The position numbers and the translations under genes are program-made. Of a DNA stretch of 47,693 nt, positions 32,613-39,761 are shown in pieces. Source of the DNA: Bacillota bacterium (lineage in GTDB: Bacteria; Bacillota; Desulfitobacteriia; Desulfitobacteriales; JAJXUE01); the NCBI GenBank assembly GCA_021811155.1, contig JAJZPO010000010.1, positions 3,054 to 50,746 of the forward strand, given 5' to 3'. How positions within the stretch are numbered: position 1 is the stretch's first letter; every line of letters begins with the position of its first letter. A model generated the notes under the pieces. It worked only from the letters and a program-made list of their open reading frames with translations, was not told the DNA's origin and did no database searches.

Positions 32613-34340
32613 TCAGGTTTCCGCGTTTTGCCCGCCACGGTCTTGCGCCAGGGACCCCGCCCAGGCGAGAATCTGCTCCTTGCTGCCGTTTCCACCCAGG
32701 TTAAGATACACACCGTCCCTTTGCAATGAAACAAACCCCTTAACCTTAAAAGTTTCCATGGGGATGTAGATCCCTTTTTCCCCGCCAATCTCAATTTCCT
32801 CGCGTGGAATCCCGGGGGGCAGGTTGGTATGGTACACCGCCGCCTGGGTCAGGGTAACCTCGGGCAAGGGGTCCCCGGGCAAATGATAGTTCAGCAAGGC
32901 TATGGGTGATCCGGCGATATCCACCAAATGGCATGAGTGCAGCACGAGAGGGCTATCCGTCAAAAGGAAAGGTTCAAAGGGCAGGGCCGCCTTCACTTCC
33001 GCCAGGCTGCAAGCACGTGGCGCCTTAGCTTCGGGCGCAGGCGCAGCTTCAGAGGAGACCTCTGGCGGAAACTCAAACAGGCTGTCAGGGAGTCCGGTGT
33101 TTAGAGTTAGGTTCCTTACCACTTTTCGGCTTACCAGTACCCCCTCCGAATTATACTCCTCCGTCAGCAGCGGCATCCAGGTCAGCTTATCCAGCCAGAT
33201 GTGGGTGGAAACCTGCCCCTCAGCGGCGCCGGGAGCTGCTTGCAGCAGCAGGAGGTGGTAGCTGTTTCTTCCCTCCACATACTCAGTTCCGAGCAGCCGG
33301 GTAGAATGCCCGGTACTAAGGGCTCGCAGAGTTGCGCCGAAATCAACGCCCATAGACTTCAGCATTTCTGCCTCGACCCGTGTGCGCTGAGGTTTGGCAT
33401 TATTTCCTGCCATGAGTACGGCGTCCTGGCCCCGTACAATTGCAATAAACGAGCCGAGCAGGGGATGTTGGGCCTCGCTGCGCAGTAAATCAGGCTTTTT
33501 GAACCATGTTTGGTGTACTAAGGTCTGAGGCGAGCCGCCGCTAATCAGTGTCTGCTCTGTTATATGACTGTAATCCCGGATCTCGGCGTAGACTTCTCCC
33601 ATCTTGGCGGCGATTTCGGCCGAGCTCAGGGAAATTTTACCGGTCAGGCTGTGCAGCAGCCGCAAAAATTCCCGTTGTTCCGCCAAGCGCCCTCTGAGAT
33701 CCTGGTCTTGCGCCAGCCGGGATTCCAGTTGTGCCTCTGCCACAGCATCAAGCCTGCCCTCCAAATAATCGAAAAGCAAATCTTCCATCGGTCTGTCCAC
33801 CGCTCTCTCCTCCCTTCTCTGCCGGAAATCTGATAATAGGCCCCGCAGATTCTCCCTGCCCCTGGAGAGCCTGGACTTTAGCGTACCCAATGGTACGCCG
33901 CAGTGCGCCGCTGCATCCTGCACTTTCCAGCCCATGACATCGCAGAGAACCACAGCTTCTTGAAATTCGGGCGGCAGGGTGCGCATGGCCCGCAGGAATT
34001 CTGTCCGGAAAGTTGCCCGTTCTGCCGGATCCCCGGCTGTACCGGCCAAGCTTGCAACAGTTTCGCTGACCGCCTCCCGCTGGTAAACCCGCAGGGCCAG
34101 ATAGGCTTCATTGCTGACCACACGGTTGAGCCAGGCAGGCAGGGCCTGACTGTCGCGGACTTCACCCAGGTGCCGGTACACTTTAAGCAGAGCATTTTGA
34201 GCCACATCATGGGCCAGTTCCCTGTCCCGCATAATCCTGCCGGCTATGGCCAATGCCCTGGGGTACAACTGCTGCAGCAGTTCTTCCCAGTTCAGGTTGC
34301 CACTGGGCGCGCTCGTGTTGGTGATTTCCCCATCCGTCAC
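32613..34340 (-). CDS. ECF sigma factor fused to anti-sigma-like and LolA-like domains
   Basis: 575 residues in one frame. Sigma region 2 at 21-85 (RIMRDRELAHDVAQNALLKV), region 4 at 115-168 (LPPEFQEAVVLCDVMGWKVQ, GTLKSRLSRGRENL). Residues 183-232 look like a helical anti-sigma module without zinc Cys (MEDLLFDYLEGRLDAVAEAQ). Residues about 240-400 resemble the LolA/RseB fold (SAEIAAKMGEVYAEIRDYSH, WFKKPDLLRSEA), followed by a C-terminal domain (VKGFVSLQRDGVYLNLGGNG). I find no membrane segment between the parts, so the sensor-like half should be cytoplasmic. GTG start, GAGGAG 11 nt upstream. A GGAACC -35 lies upstream (auto-control likely). The yxlE-F-G-like genes follow, as in the Bacillus sigY operon. 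Confidence 0.85.
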   Translation of the reverse strand: MTDGEITNTSAPSGNLNWEELLQQLYPRALAIAGRIMRDRELAHDVAQNALLKVYRHLGEVRDSQALPAWLNRVVSNEAYLALRVYQREAVSETVASLAGTAGDPAERATFRTEFLRAMRTLPPEFQEAVVLCDVMGWKVQDAAAHCGVPLGTLKSRLSRGRENLRGLLSDFRQRREERAVDRPMEDLLFDYLEGRLDAVAEAQLESRLAQDQDLRGRLAEQREFLRLLHSLTGKISLSSAEIAAKMGEVYAEIRDYSHITEQTLISGGSPQTLVHQTWFKKPDLLRSEAQHPLLGSFIAIVRGQDAVLMAGNNAKPQRTRVEAEMLKSMGVDFGATLRALSTGHSTRLLGTEYVEGRNSYHLLLLQAAPGAAEGQVSTHIWLDKLTWMPLLTEEYNSEGVLVSRKVVRNLTLNTGLPDSLFEFPPEVSSEAAPAPEAKAPRACSLAEVKAALPFEPFLLTDSPLVLHSCHLVDIAGSPIALLNYHLPGDPLPEVTLTQAAVYHTNLPPGIPREEIEIGGEKGIYIPMETFKVKGFVSLQRDGVYLNLGGNGSKEQILAWAGSLAQDRGGQNAET

Positions 34341-34369
34341 CGGCTATTCATCTCCTCTGCACACTAATA

Positions 34370-34397
34370 AGGATTGCATCAAACGCGAAAAGGTTCC
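34370..34397 (-). promoter_or_regulatory. candidate ECF-type promoter of the sigma-fusion gene
   Basis: Minus strand GGGAACCTTTTCGCG: the -35 GGAACC (34392-34397) is the typical ECF element, with a possible -10 around AATCC (34370-34375). The distance to the start codon is short but workable. Confidence 0.45.
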
Positions 34398-34518
34398 CGC
34401 AAAAAAGAAATATTTTTTACTGTCAAACAGGCCATGGGTAGACATCAATGTTCTGAGCCTGCGGCATCTTTCGCTCCTCCGTCTTCCCAGCCATATCTTA
34501 CCACAGCCCCCGCAGAGA

Positions 34519-34553
34519 TGAAAACACCCCCGGTACACTCTCCAGAGGGTGTT
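34519..34553 (-). terminator. terminator of the small gene 34572-34709
   Basis: AACACCC...GGGTGTT with a 17-nt loop; on the minus strand followed by TTCATCTC. Confidence 0.5.
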
Positions 34554-34571
34554 ATGGAAAACTTGAATGGG

Positions 34572-34709
34572 CTAATACAAACGGCTGGCCTTTTTTAGTT
34601 TGTCCACCGCTTTCTTTAATTGTTCATCGCTTAAGCGCAAGACCCTGTCCAGGGGGACGCCCCGGACATATAAAAAACGCTGTTCCCGGGTCAGCTTGCT
34701 GTCATCCAA
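34572..34709 (-). CDS. small charged protein, 45 residues, unknown
   Basis: TTG start with GGAGG ten nt upstream. Product MDDSKLTREQRFLYVRGVPL followed by DRVLRLSDEQLKKAVDKLKK and ASRLY. It is basic and predicted to be helical; no membrane segment or Cys. It has its own ribosome site and a terminator hairpin after it. It is divergently placed from no other gene and reads toward the sigma-fusion gene. I do not recognise the family. Confidence 0.6.
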   Translation of the reverse strand: MDDSKLTREQRFLYVRGVPLDRVLRLSDEQLKKAVDKLKKASRLY

Positions 34710-34763
34710 GTACAAAACACCTCCGGTTTATTTTTTCCCCGCCAGACCCGGAAAAATGCTTGG

Positions 34764-34809
34764 CTGTAAACAAAAGAGACCTCACAGGCGGTTGCCCGAG
34801 AGGTCTCTT
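34764..34809 (-). terminator. terminator of the LytTR-small protein unit
   Basis: AAGAGACCTC/GAGGTCTCTT with a 16-nt loop, followed on the minus strand by TTTTGTTT. Confidence 0.8.
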
Positions 34810-34839
34810 GTCTAAATTCTCAATCAGTTAGGTATGCTT

Positions 34840-35151
34840 TTACGGCTGTTTGTTCTTCGCACTCCTTTCACTGGCTGTATCCAGACTCAAAAAGAGAAAT
34901 GAGAACGGAAGTTTTTTCTCCAAGAATATTACCTTCGGGGTTTCGCAGTTGCGTTTGATCAGCTTTTCAATGTCAATAAAACCTGTTATCGCGGTGCCGC
35001 CCAAGATACCGTCACTCGGACCAATTTTCGTAGACTCAGTAACAATTTGCTTACTAACTTCTTCAATTTCAATACACCTGTCGTCTGCCACAGCTAAACC
35101 TCCTTCTAAGTTCGTTACCACAACATATTCCTCGCTGCATGCAAGGGCCAT
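34840..35151 (-). CDS. unknown 103-residue protein overlapping the LytTR gene
   Basis: Starts MALACSEEYVVVTN at 35151, where GGAG lies eight nt upstream; this leaves a 37-nt overlap with the LytTR gene, against 73 nt for a start 12 codons earlier. Contains a Gly-rich middle (SDGILGGTAITGFIDIEKLI) and a hydrophobic patch (KLPFSFLFLSLDTA) near a basic C-terminus. No recognised domain. The overlap implies translational coupling to the LytTR protein, so it may be a modulator, sensor or product of that system (inference). Confidence 0.55.
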   Translation of the reverse strand: MALACSEEYVVVTNLEGGLAVADDRCIEIEEVSKQIVTESTKIGPSDGILGGTAITGFIDIEKLIKRNCETPKVIFLEKKLPFSFLFLSLDTASERSAKNKQP

Positions 35152-35615
35152 GTGATTTGCTCCAAAGGGCAGTTCTTTTGCCCACAAAGCCCCTGGTCCT
35201 GCACGTAAAGGAGATTAGTCAATACTAGTAGCAGAAGCCATGGAAAGACCGCTAACAATGCAAGTGAAAATAAACAACAATATTTTGAAAAAAATTCCTT
35301 AGCTCTTTCTAATGTCACCAAAGCTGTCTCGATTGTCTTTGCCAGTTTTATAACATAGGTCTTACTCCCCAAGGGCTCAAATCCTTTAACCATTTCAACA
35401 TTAACGATATAGCCCTTATGGCAGCGGAAGAAGGATTCGCTGTTTAAGCGTTGTTCCAATTTTTCCAGTGATTCATTTGTCTCGTACACACCGAGTGTAG
35501 TGTGAATGACAGTCTTACGTTTGTGTCTCGTTATAAAAATAATGTCCGAAGGATTAATGAAGAAGTAATTGTTGTATCTCTGAACAAGCAGTTTCTTCAT
35601 TCGGTATACTGTCAA
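35115..35615 (-). CDS. LytTR-domain DNA-binding protein with a C-terminal membrane segment
   Basis: 166 residues. Residues about 8-108 are a LytTR domain (SDIIFITRHKRKTVIHTTLG, FFRCHKGYIVNVEMVKGFEP). Residues 113-136 form one membrane segment (CCLFSLALLAVFPWLLLLVL), followed by a short tail with two Cys (QGLCGQKNC). There is no receiver domain. The start is uncertain: TTG at 35615 or ATG at 35600, and the only AAAGGAG is 14 nt before the TTG. Membrane-anchored LytTR regulators without a receiver are known in quorum or bacteriocin-type systems. The local DNA is clearly more AT-rich than its neighbours and lies next to a mobile-element remnant at 35757, so the locus may be acquired. Confidence 0.78.
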   Translation of the reverse strand: MTVYRMKKLLVQRYNNYFFINPSDIIFITRHKRKTVIHTTLGVYETNESLEKLEQRLNSESFFRCHKGYIVNVEMVKGFEPLGSKTYVIKLAKTIETALVTLERAKEFFSKYCCLFSLALLAVFPWLLLLVLTNLLYVQDQGLCGQKNCPLEQITWPLHAARNMLW

Positions 35616-35756
35616 ACTAGCTCGGCAAACTCCTTTCGTTGCTACCCATAACTTTTACATGAATAATCATAAATAATAGATAATTCTGAATATTTCGGCA
35701 TAATTAAGAAATTTCCTTTGTTCTTGCATATTTATTTTCACTGGTTCATCATGATT

Positions 35757-35901
35757 GGCGAGAAGACTCCCGTCCTCTATAGGCGGGAGATGAATCGCGC
35801 CCCCAAAAACAAACGCCAGTTCCATATGCTGCCAAAATATGGTAAAATACATGGTCCGAAGCCCCCGCCTCTTAGCGGTAGTGTAGGCGGAGGAGGTTCA
35901 C
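35757..35901. mobile_element. miniature IS200/IS605-like element remnant, copy 2
   Basis: 145 nt. Left hairpin GACTCCCGTCCTCTATAGGC GGGAG, then CCCCCAAAAACAAACGCCAG, AATATGGTAAAATAC, GGTCCGAAGCCCCCGCCTCT and TAGCGG, ending GGAGGTTCAC. Aligns block by block with 4823-5030. No protein is encoded. Confidence 0.55.
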
Positions 35902-35948
35902 TAGCTGCCCGTGCTGAAGCCGGCATGGGGACTGATTACTAAAGCCCC

Positions 35949-37052
35949 CTACTGCGACCTTCCTCTTGCAGCAACCCTTAAAACCTCTGTCACCTTGCCC
36001 TGCCTGGTTCCCAGCACAGTGTCAAACAGATTGACCACGGTACAGGCATGGTTCGGAATTATCTCAATCACGTCCCCTACCCCGAGGGTCTCTTCCGGGT
36101 GCAGGGCCAGAATCCCGTGTTCTTCCGATAAGCGATCAACGGTTATGCCCGGCCTGTCCCGCACCAGGCCGAAGCCGCGGACCAGGCTGGCGCCGTGGGC
36201 TCCCTTGTCCAGGTTCAGGGCCTTGCTGCCCGCATCGATTACCGCCCGGTCCGGCGCCGGCCGGCTGATGACCGTTGCCCGCACTGTCAGGGCACAGTTA
36301 TCCAGGGAAGTAACCCCGAGGGCCAGTTGGATCGCGTCGTAAAAGACATAGTTGCCCGGTCTCAGTTCTGTCACACCGGGAACCTGGACCGCATGCCTGG
36401 CGGTTGGGGTGGAACCGACGCTCACAACTTCCACCGGTGTGCCTGCCCGGGCCAATTCCCGGGCCAGTTGGACCATCGCCTCCCCTTCCTGACGGCCAAT
36501 CGCTGCAACCTGCGCCGCGTCCGCGGCTGCGTAGGCATGGCCCGCATGGGTAAAAATGCCCTTCAGGTACAGGTTATTGCACTCCCTCAGCTTTTGTGCC
36601 AGCCTGATTGCCTGGGGGCCAGGTTCCAGGCCGCAGCGGTGCAGGCCGGTGTCGATTTCAAGCAGGACATCCAGGACCAGCCCCGTTTCACGCGCCAGTT
36701 GGTCCAGTTCCAGGGCGTTTGTCCAACTGTCCACTCCCACACTGAGTTTGCTCCCGGACGCCAAAGCAGCGAACCTTTTGAGTTTGGCCGGACCGGTAAT
36801 CTGGTTGGCTATAAATATATCCTTTATCCCCGCTATGGCCATTTCTTCCGCTTCACCCAGTTTGGCAGCCGTAATCCCTATGGCGCCGGCCTTAAGCTGG
36901 GCCAGGGCAATCTCCGGCATCTTGTGGGACTTGATATGCGGGCGCAGGGCAATACCCCGGTCCCGGCACATAGCTGCCATCTGCTCGATGTTGTTCTCAA
37001 GTTTGTCCAGATCGACCACAGCTACAGGCGTGTCATAAAGCAGTTTTTCCAT
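35949..37052 (-). CDS. D-threonine aldolase/D-serine dehydratase-like PLP enzyme
   Basis: 367 residues starting MEKLLYDTPVAVVDLDKL; TTGGAGG precedes this ATG, so a TTG four codons upstream that overlaps the site is rejected. Alanine-racemase-fold TIM barrel with the PLP lysine in LRPHIKSHK, the barrel motifs LLEIDTGLHRCGLEPG and VVSVGSTPTARH, and a C-terminal metal-site pattern IIPNHAC as in eukaryotic-type D-serine dehydratases and D-threonine aldolases. Likely cleaves a D-beta-hydroxy-amino acid (for example to glycine plus aldehyde) or deaminates D-serine; the two cannot be separated from sequence alone. Transcribed alone, divergent from the DUF1858 pair. Confidence 0.88.
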   Translation of the reverse strand: MEKLLYDTPVAVVDLDKLENNIEQMAAMCRDRGIALRPHIKSHKMPEIALAQLKAGAIGITAAKLGEAEEMAIAGIKDIFIANQITGPAKLKRFAALASGSKLSVGVDSWTNALELDQLARETGLVLDVLLEIDTGLHRCGLEPGPQAIRLAQKLRECNNLYLKGIFTHAGHAYAAADAAQVAAIGRQEGEAMVQLARELARAGTPVEVVSVGSTPTARHAVQVPGVTELRPGNYVFYDAIQLALGVTSLDNCALTVRATVISRPAPDRAVIDAGSKALNLDKGAHGASLVRGFGLVRDRPGITVDRLSEEHGILALHPEETLGVGDVIEIIPNHACTVVNLFDTVLGTRQGKVTEVLRVAARGRSQ

Positions 37053-37171
37053 TGAGTCCTCCAAGCGGTAATATTCTTTGACCTATTTTGGCACAAGTTG
37101 TCCGATTCCTGCTTACATTACAGTAAAAGCCCAAGTAATCTTCAGACGATAGCGGGAGGTGCGAAACTCAA

Positions 37172-37366
37172 GTGCCAATCAAAGCTCACATGACTATAGC
37201 GGAAATAATCGCCAGATACCCCAAAACAATCCAGGTATTCACCTACTACGGACTCGCGTGCTACAGCTGAGGCAGCCCGCGCAATACAGCGCTCGAGCAG
37301 GCTGCCCGGGCCCAAGGCATCAACCTGGAAAATCTTTTACGCGACCTCAACACGGCTGCATACTAG
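37172..37366 (+). CDS. DUF1858 redox-disulfide protein, probable selenoprotein (in-frame TGA at codon 33)
   Basis: 64 residues if TGA at 37268-37270 is read as selenocysteine (U): MPIKAHMTIAEIIARYPKTI, then QVFTYYGLACYSUGSPRNTA, ending LLRDLNTAAY. GTG start with GGGAGGT 11 nt upstream. It aligns without gaps to the next gene (MPITGDMSITEIVEKYPKTA...GMHCFGC...LLRDLN); C30 matches C30 and U33 matches C33, so the CxxC motif is CxxU. The frame stays conserved past the TGA (EQAARAQGINLENLLRDLN vs EQGARAHGIDFPSLLRDLN), which a pseudogene would not need to do. A hairpin with an AGGCT loop follows the TGA. DUF1858 proteins are small redox-disulfide proteins, some linked to hybrid-cluster proteins. 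The stop TAG is shared with a REP palindrome. Confidence 0.78.
37271..37311 (+). promoter_or_regulatory. SECIS-like hairpin after the DUF1858 TGA
   Basis: GCTCGAGC (37291-37298), loop AGGCT, GCCCGGGC (37304-37311): seven of eight pairs with one A-C mismatch. The loop starts 29 nt after the TGA and has the GG of bacterial SECIS apical loops (Escherichia coli fdhF has AGGUCU). An alternative outer pairing is GGCAGCC/GGCTGCC. Confidence 0.5.
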
Positions 37367-37395
37367 GACAAAGGGGACGGTTCTGGGCGTCCTAG
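37363..37395. repeat. REP-like palindrome, family B
   Basis: CTAGGAC-AAAGGGGACGGTTCTGGGC-GTCCTAG. Its first TAG (37364-37366) is the stop codon of the selenoprotein candidate. Confidence 0.7.
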
Positions 37396-37516
37396 CTAAA
37401 TCTGTCGAACCGGAGTCTGAAAGACCTGCGCCGGAATGCCGAAAAAACTGATATGAATTTTTAATAGTCTGAAACCCTATTAAAAAAGGCATAATATTCT
37501 CAGGAGGTGAGCGAAA

Positions 37517-37717
37517 ATGCCTATCACCGGTGATATGAGTATTACGGAAATAGTTGAAAAATATCCAAAAACGGCAGATGTGTTCCTGCGCTACGGCATG
37601 CACTGTTTCGGCTGCATAGCCGCACGTTATGAAAACGTGGAACAGGGGGCGAGGGCCCACGGCATCGATTTCCCCAGTTTGCTGCGCGACTTAAACATGG
37701 TAACGGAACAAAAATAG
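37517..37717 (+). CDS. DUF1858 redox-disulfide protein, Cys form
   Basis: 66 residues; ATG with AGGAGG nine nt upstream. One DUF1858 domain: helix (MSITEIVEKYPKTADVFLRY), redox motif GMHCFGC (C30, C33), and YENVEQGARAHGIDFPSLLR. This is the hybrid-cluster-protein-associated disulfide family; the two Cys are taken to form a reversible disulfide or to bind a metal or thiol ligand. It follows the Sec form by 150 nt containing a REP unit. No hybrid-cluster protein gene is in the window. The CooS-like protein at 9254 belongs to the same fold superfamily but is far away. Confidence 0.9.
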   Translation: MPITGDMSITEIVEKYPKTADVFLRYGMHCFGCIAARYENVEQGARAHGIDFPSLLRDLNMVTEQK

Positions 37718-37740
37718 GGAGCAGAAATCCTGCTCCTTAG
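37718..37740. terminator. short hairpin between convergent genes
   Basis: GGAGCAG-AAATC-CTGCTCC (37718-37736) starts right after the DUF1858 stop and abuts the stop of the acyl-CoA synthetase gene; TTAGTTCTT follows on the plus side. Confidence 0.6.
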
Positions 37741-39440
37741 TTCTTGCCTGACTGCTCCAGCTCCAACAGCTGCCTCTTCAGTACTTTGCCAATGATGGAC
37801 TTGGGCAGTTCCTGACGGAATTCCACCAGGCGGGGTACTTTAAATGTGGCGAGCCTGGCCCGGCAGAACCGGATTATTTCCTCTGCGCCGCATTGTTCGT
37901 CTGGCTTTAGTACCAGAAAAGCCTTGACGGTTTCTCCCCGGTAAGGGTCGGGAACCCCAATCACCGCAGCTTCCTTGATCTTAGGATGCTGATAAAGCAC
38001 CTCCTCAATTTCCCTGGGGTAAATGTTAAACCCTCCGGCAATAATCACGTCTTTCTTGCGGTCCACGATCTGAAAGTAACCGTCCTCATCCATACGGGCA
38101 ATGTCCCCTGTAAACAGCCAGCCGTCGCGCAGGCAAGCAGAACTCTCCCCCGGACGCCCCCAGTACCCGAGCATCACCTGGGGACCTTTGACAACCAGTT
38201 CACCTGCCTCGCCCAGCGGCAGTTCCTCTCCGCTTGCCGGGTCAAGGATTTTGCACTCGGTGTCTGCCAGGGGAACACCGATTGAACCGTTTTTGCGCAA
38301 ACCGGTGAGGGGATTGCAGTGAGTGACCGGTGAAGCCTCGGTAAGCCCATACCCCTCGACCAGCTTGCCCCCGGTTATCCTTTCAAAAGTTTCCTGGACT
38401 TCCACCGGCAGGGGAGCAGATCCGCTGATGCAGGAGCGGATGGACGACAAGTCGTACTTGCCTAAGCCCGGGAAGGTATTGAGGGCCACGTACATAGTGG
38501 GCGCTCCCGGAAAAAAGGTGGGTTTGTGCTTGTTGATTGCTTTTAATACCCGCTCGACTTCAAACTTGGGCAGGATTATCATCTCGGCGGCGATGGACAC
38601 CGCCAGGTTCATTCCCACCGTCATGCCGTAGACATGAAAGAAGGGTATGGCACAAAGCATTTTTTCCCCGCCGGCCCTGACATCAAGCATCCAATCCCGA
38701 ATCTGATACACGTTTGCCACCAGATTGCGGTGGGTCAGCATGGCGCCTTTGGCTACCCCTGTAGTTCCACCCGTATACTGCAAGAGGGCAAGGTCAGTTG
38801 CCTTGACCTCAACCTGGGGCGGCAAGGGCTCCGCTTCTCGCAGCAGGGCCTGAAAAAAATATACCCCTGCCTTAGGCCGGATTGCCACTGTTTTCTTGTC
38901 CCACCTCAGCTTGAGAGGAAACAACAGCCTAAGAGGCAAGGGCATATAGTCGTGCAGGCACGTCACAATAACATCCTTCAGTCCTGTCCGCCCGCCAACA
39001 GCTTCAACCCGCGGGTAGAGCAGGTCCAAGACCACCAGGGTCCGCGCCCCGCTGTCACGGAGCTGAAATTCCAGCTCTCTTTCCACATACAGCGGGTTAA
39101 CCTGGACAACAACAGCGCCGAGCAGCAGCGCACCGTAATATGAGATAACCGCCTGGGGGCAGTTGGGCAGCATCAGGGCCACCCTGTCCCCTTTTTCTAC
39201 CCCCAGTCCTGCCAAAGCCCGGGCAAACTTGCGGGCTTTGGTCAGGAGGTCAAGATAGGTGAGCCTGGCCCCGAAAAACTCTGTCCCGGGGCTGTCCGGA
39301 AATTCCCTGGCCGCCTTTTCCAAAAACCTGGTCACTGGAACATGGGGGTACTCCAAATTGCATGAAACCTGCGGAGGATAGTGCTTCAGCCACGGCTTGC
39401 CGGCATAGGTCGCACCGCCGGCTGATTGCCCATTAGTCAT
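37737..39440 (-). CDS. long-chain fatty acid-CoA ligase
   Basis: 567 residues of the AMP-forming acyl-CoA synthetase family, full length. Motifs: the P-loop YTGGTTGVAKGAMLTHRN, VEGYGLTEASPV, the adenylate motif GWLFTGDIARMDEDGYF, and the C-terminal swinging-domain Lys in PKSIIGKVLKRQL. It would activate a fatty acid with ATP and CoA in the cytoplasm, as in FadD; chain length and aromatic versus aliphatic preference are open. ATG with GGAGG eight nt upstream. Transcribed alone. A 9-bp inverted repeat lies about 130 nt upstream (39567-39614). Confidence 0.92.
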   Translation of the reverse strand: MTNGQSAGGATYAGKPWLKHYPPQVSCNLEYPHVPVTRFLEKAAREFPDSPGTEFFGARLTYLDLLTKARKFARALAGLGVEKGDRVALMLPNCPQAVISYYGALLLGAVVVQVNPLYVERELEFQLRDSGARTLVVLDLLYPRVEAVGGRTGLKDVIVTCLHDYMPLPLRLLFPLKLRWDKKTVAIRPKAGVYFFQALLREAEPLPPQVEVKATDLALLQYTGGTTGVAKGAMLTHRNLVANVYQIRDWMLDVRAGGEKMLCAIPFFHVYGMTVGMNLAVSIAAEMIILPKFEVERVLKAINKHKPTFFPGAPTMYVALNTFPGLGKYDLSSIRSCISGSAPLPVEVQETFERITGGKLVEGYGLTEASPVTHCNPLTGLRKNGSIGVPLADTECKILDPASGEELPLGEAGELVVKGPQVMLGYWGRPGESSACLRDGWLFTGDIARMDEDGYFQIVDRKKDVIIAGGFNIYPREIEEVLYQHPKIKEAAVIGVPDPYRGETVKAFLVLKPDEQCGAEEIIRFCRARLATFKVPRLVEFRQELPKSIIGKVLKRQLLELEQSGKN

Positions 39441-39761
39441 TTTCTCAACCTCCCTGCGGAAACCCGGCCTATTCCTTTGCTAAAGTATATTCCGCAGGAA
39501 AACCGCACATCACCTCACAACTTGCCACATTTTTTGTCTTATACGGCAAACAAGCTAACCTAAATGGTTTTCACCGCATATCCTGTAGTACAAGCAGTAT
39601 AAGGTGGTGAAAACGATGTCCGACCCAGGCCTGCAAAAGTGTCTCAAATAATGTTTCGACCGTCTCAGAAGCAAAACCGGATCTCACGGTTTACCTTTGG
39701 GACACCCCTTTTTCTGTTGCTACAAACATCTGTAAGATTGGTCAAGTTCCGGCAGCCCATT
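39441..39761. other. gap between acyl-CoA synthetase and MFS genes
   Basis: Contains an inverted repeat GTTTTCACC (39567-39575)/GGTGAAAAC (39606-39614), a candidate operator or leader hairpin, and a 10-codon frame with a good ribosome site (39616-39648, MSDPGLQKCLK) that I do not call as a gene. Nothing else is supported. Confidence 0.35.

Noticed and set aside
37089-37106. TGGCAC sequence upstream of the DUF1858 pair as a sigma-54 promoter
   Set aside because: The -12 GC is missing at the right distance (CC instead), so it does not meet the GG-N10-GC rule.
37159-37395. Plus-strand frame of 78 codons without TGA over the DUF1858 locus
   Set aside because: It is another frame of the selenoprotein candidate, shows no similarity to the neighbour, and runs into the REP unit; the TGA-containing frame aligns to DUF1858 and is preferred.
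39616-39711. Very short frame with a good ribosome site, stopped by TAA after 10 codons, with open frame continuing to 39711
   Set aside because: The stop is TAA, which is not a recoding candidate, and the continuation resembles nothing I know.
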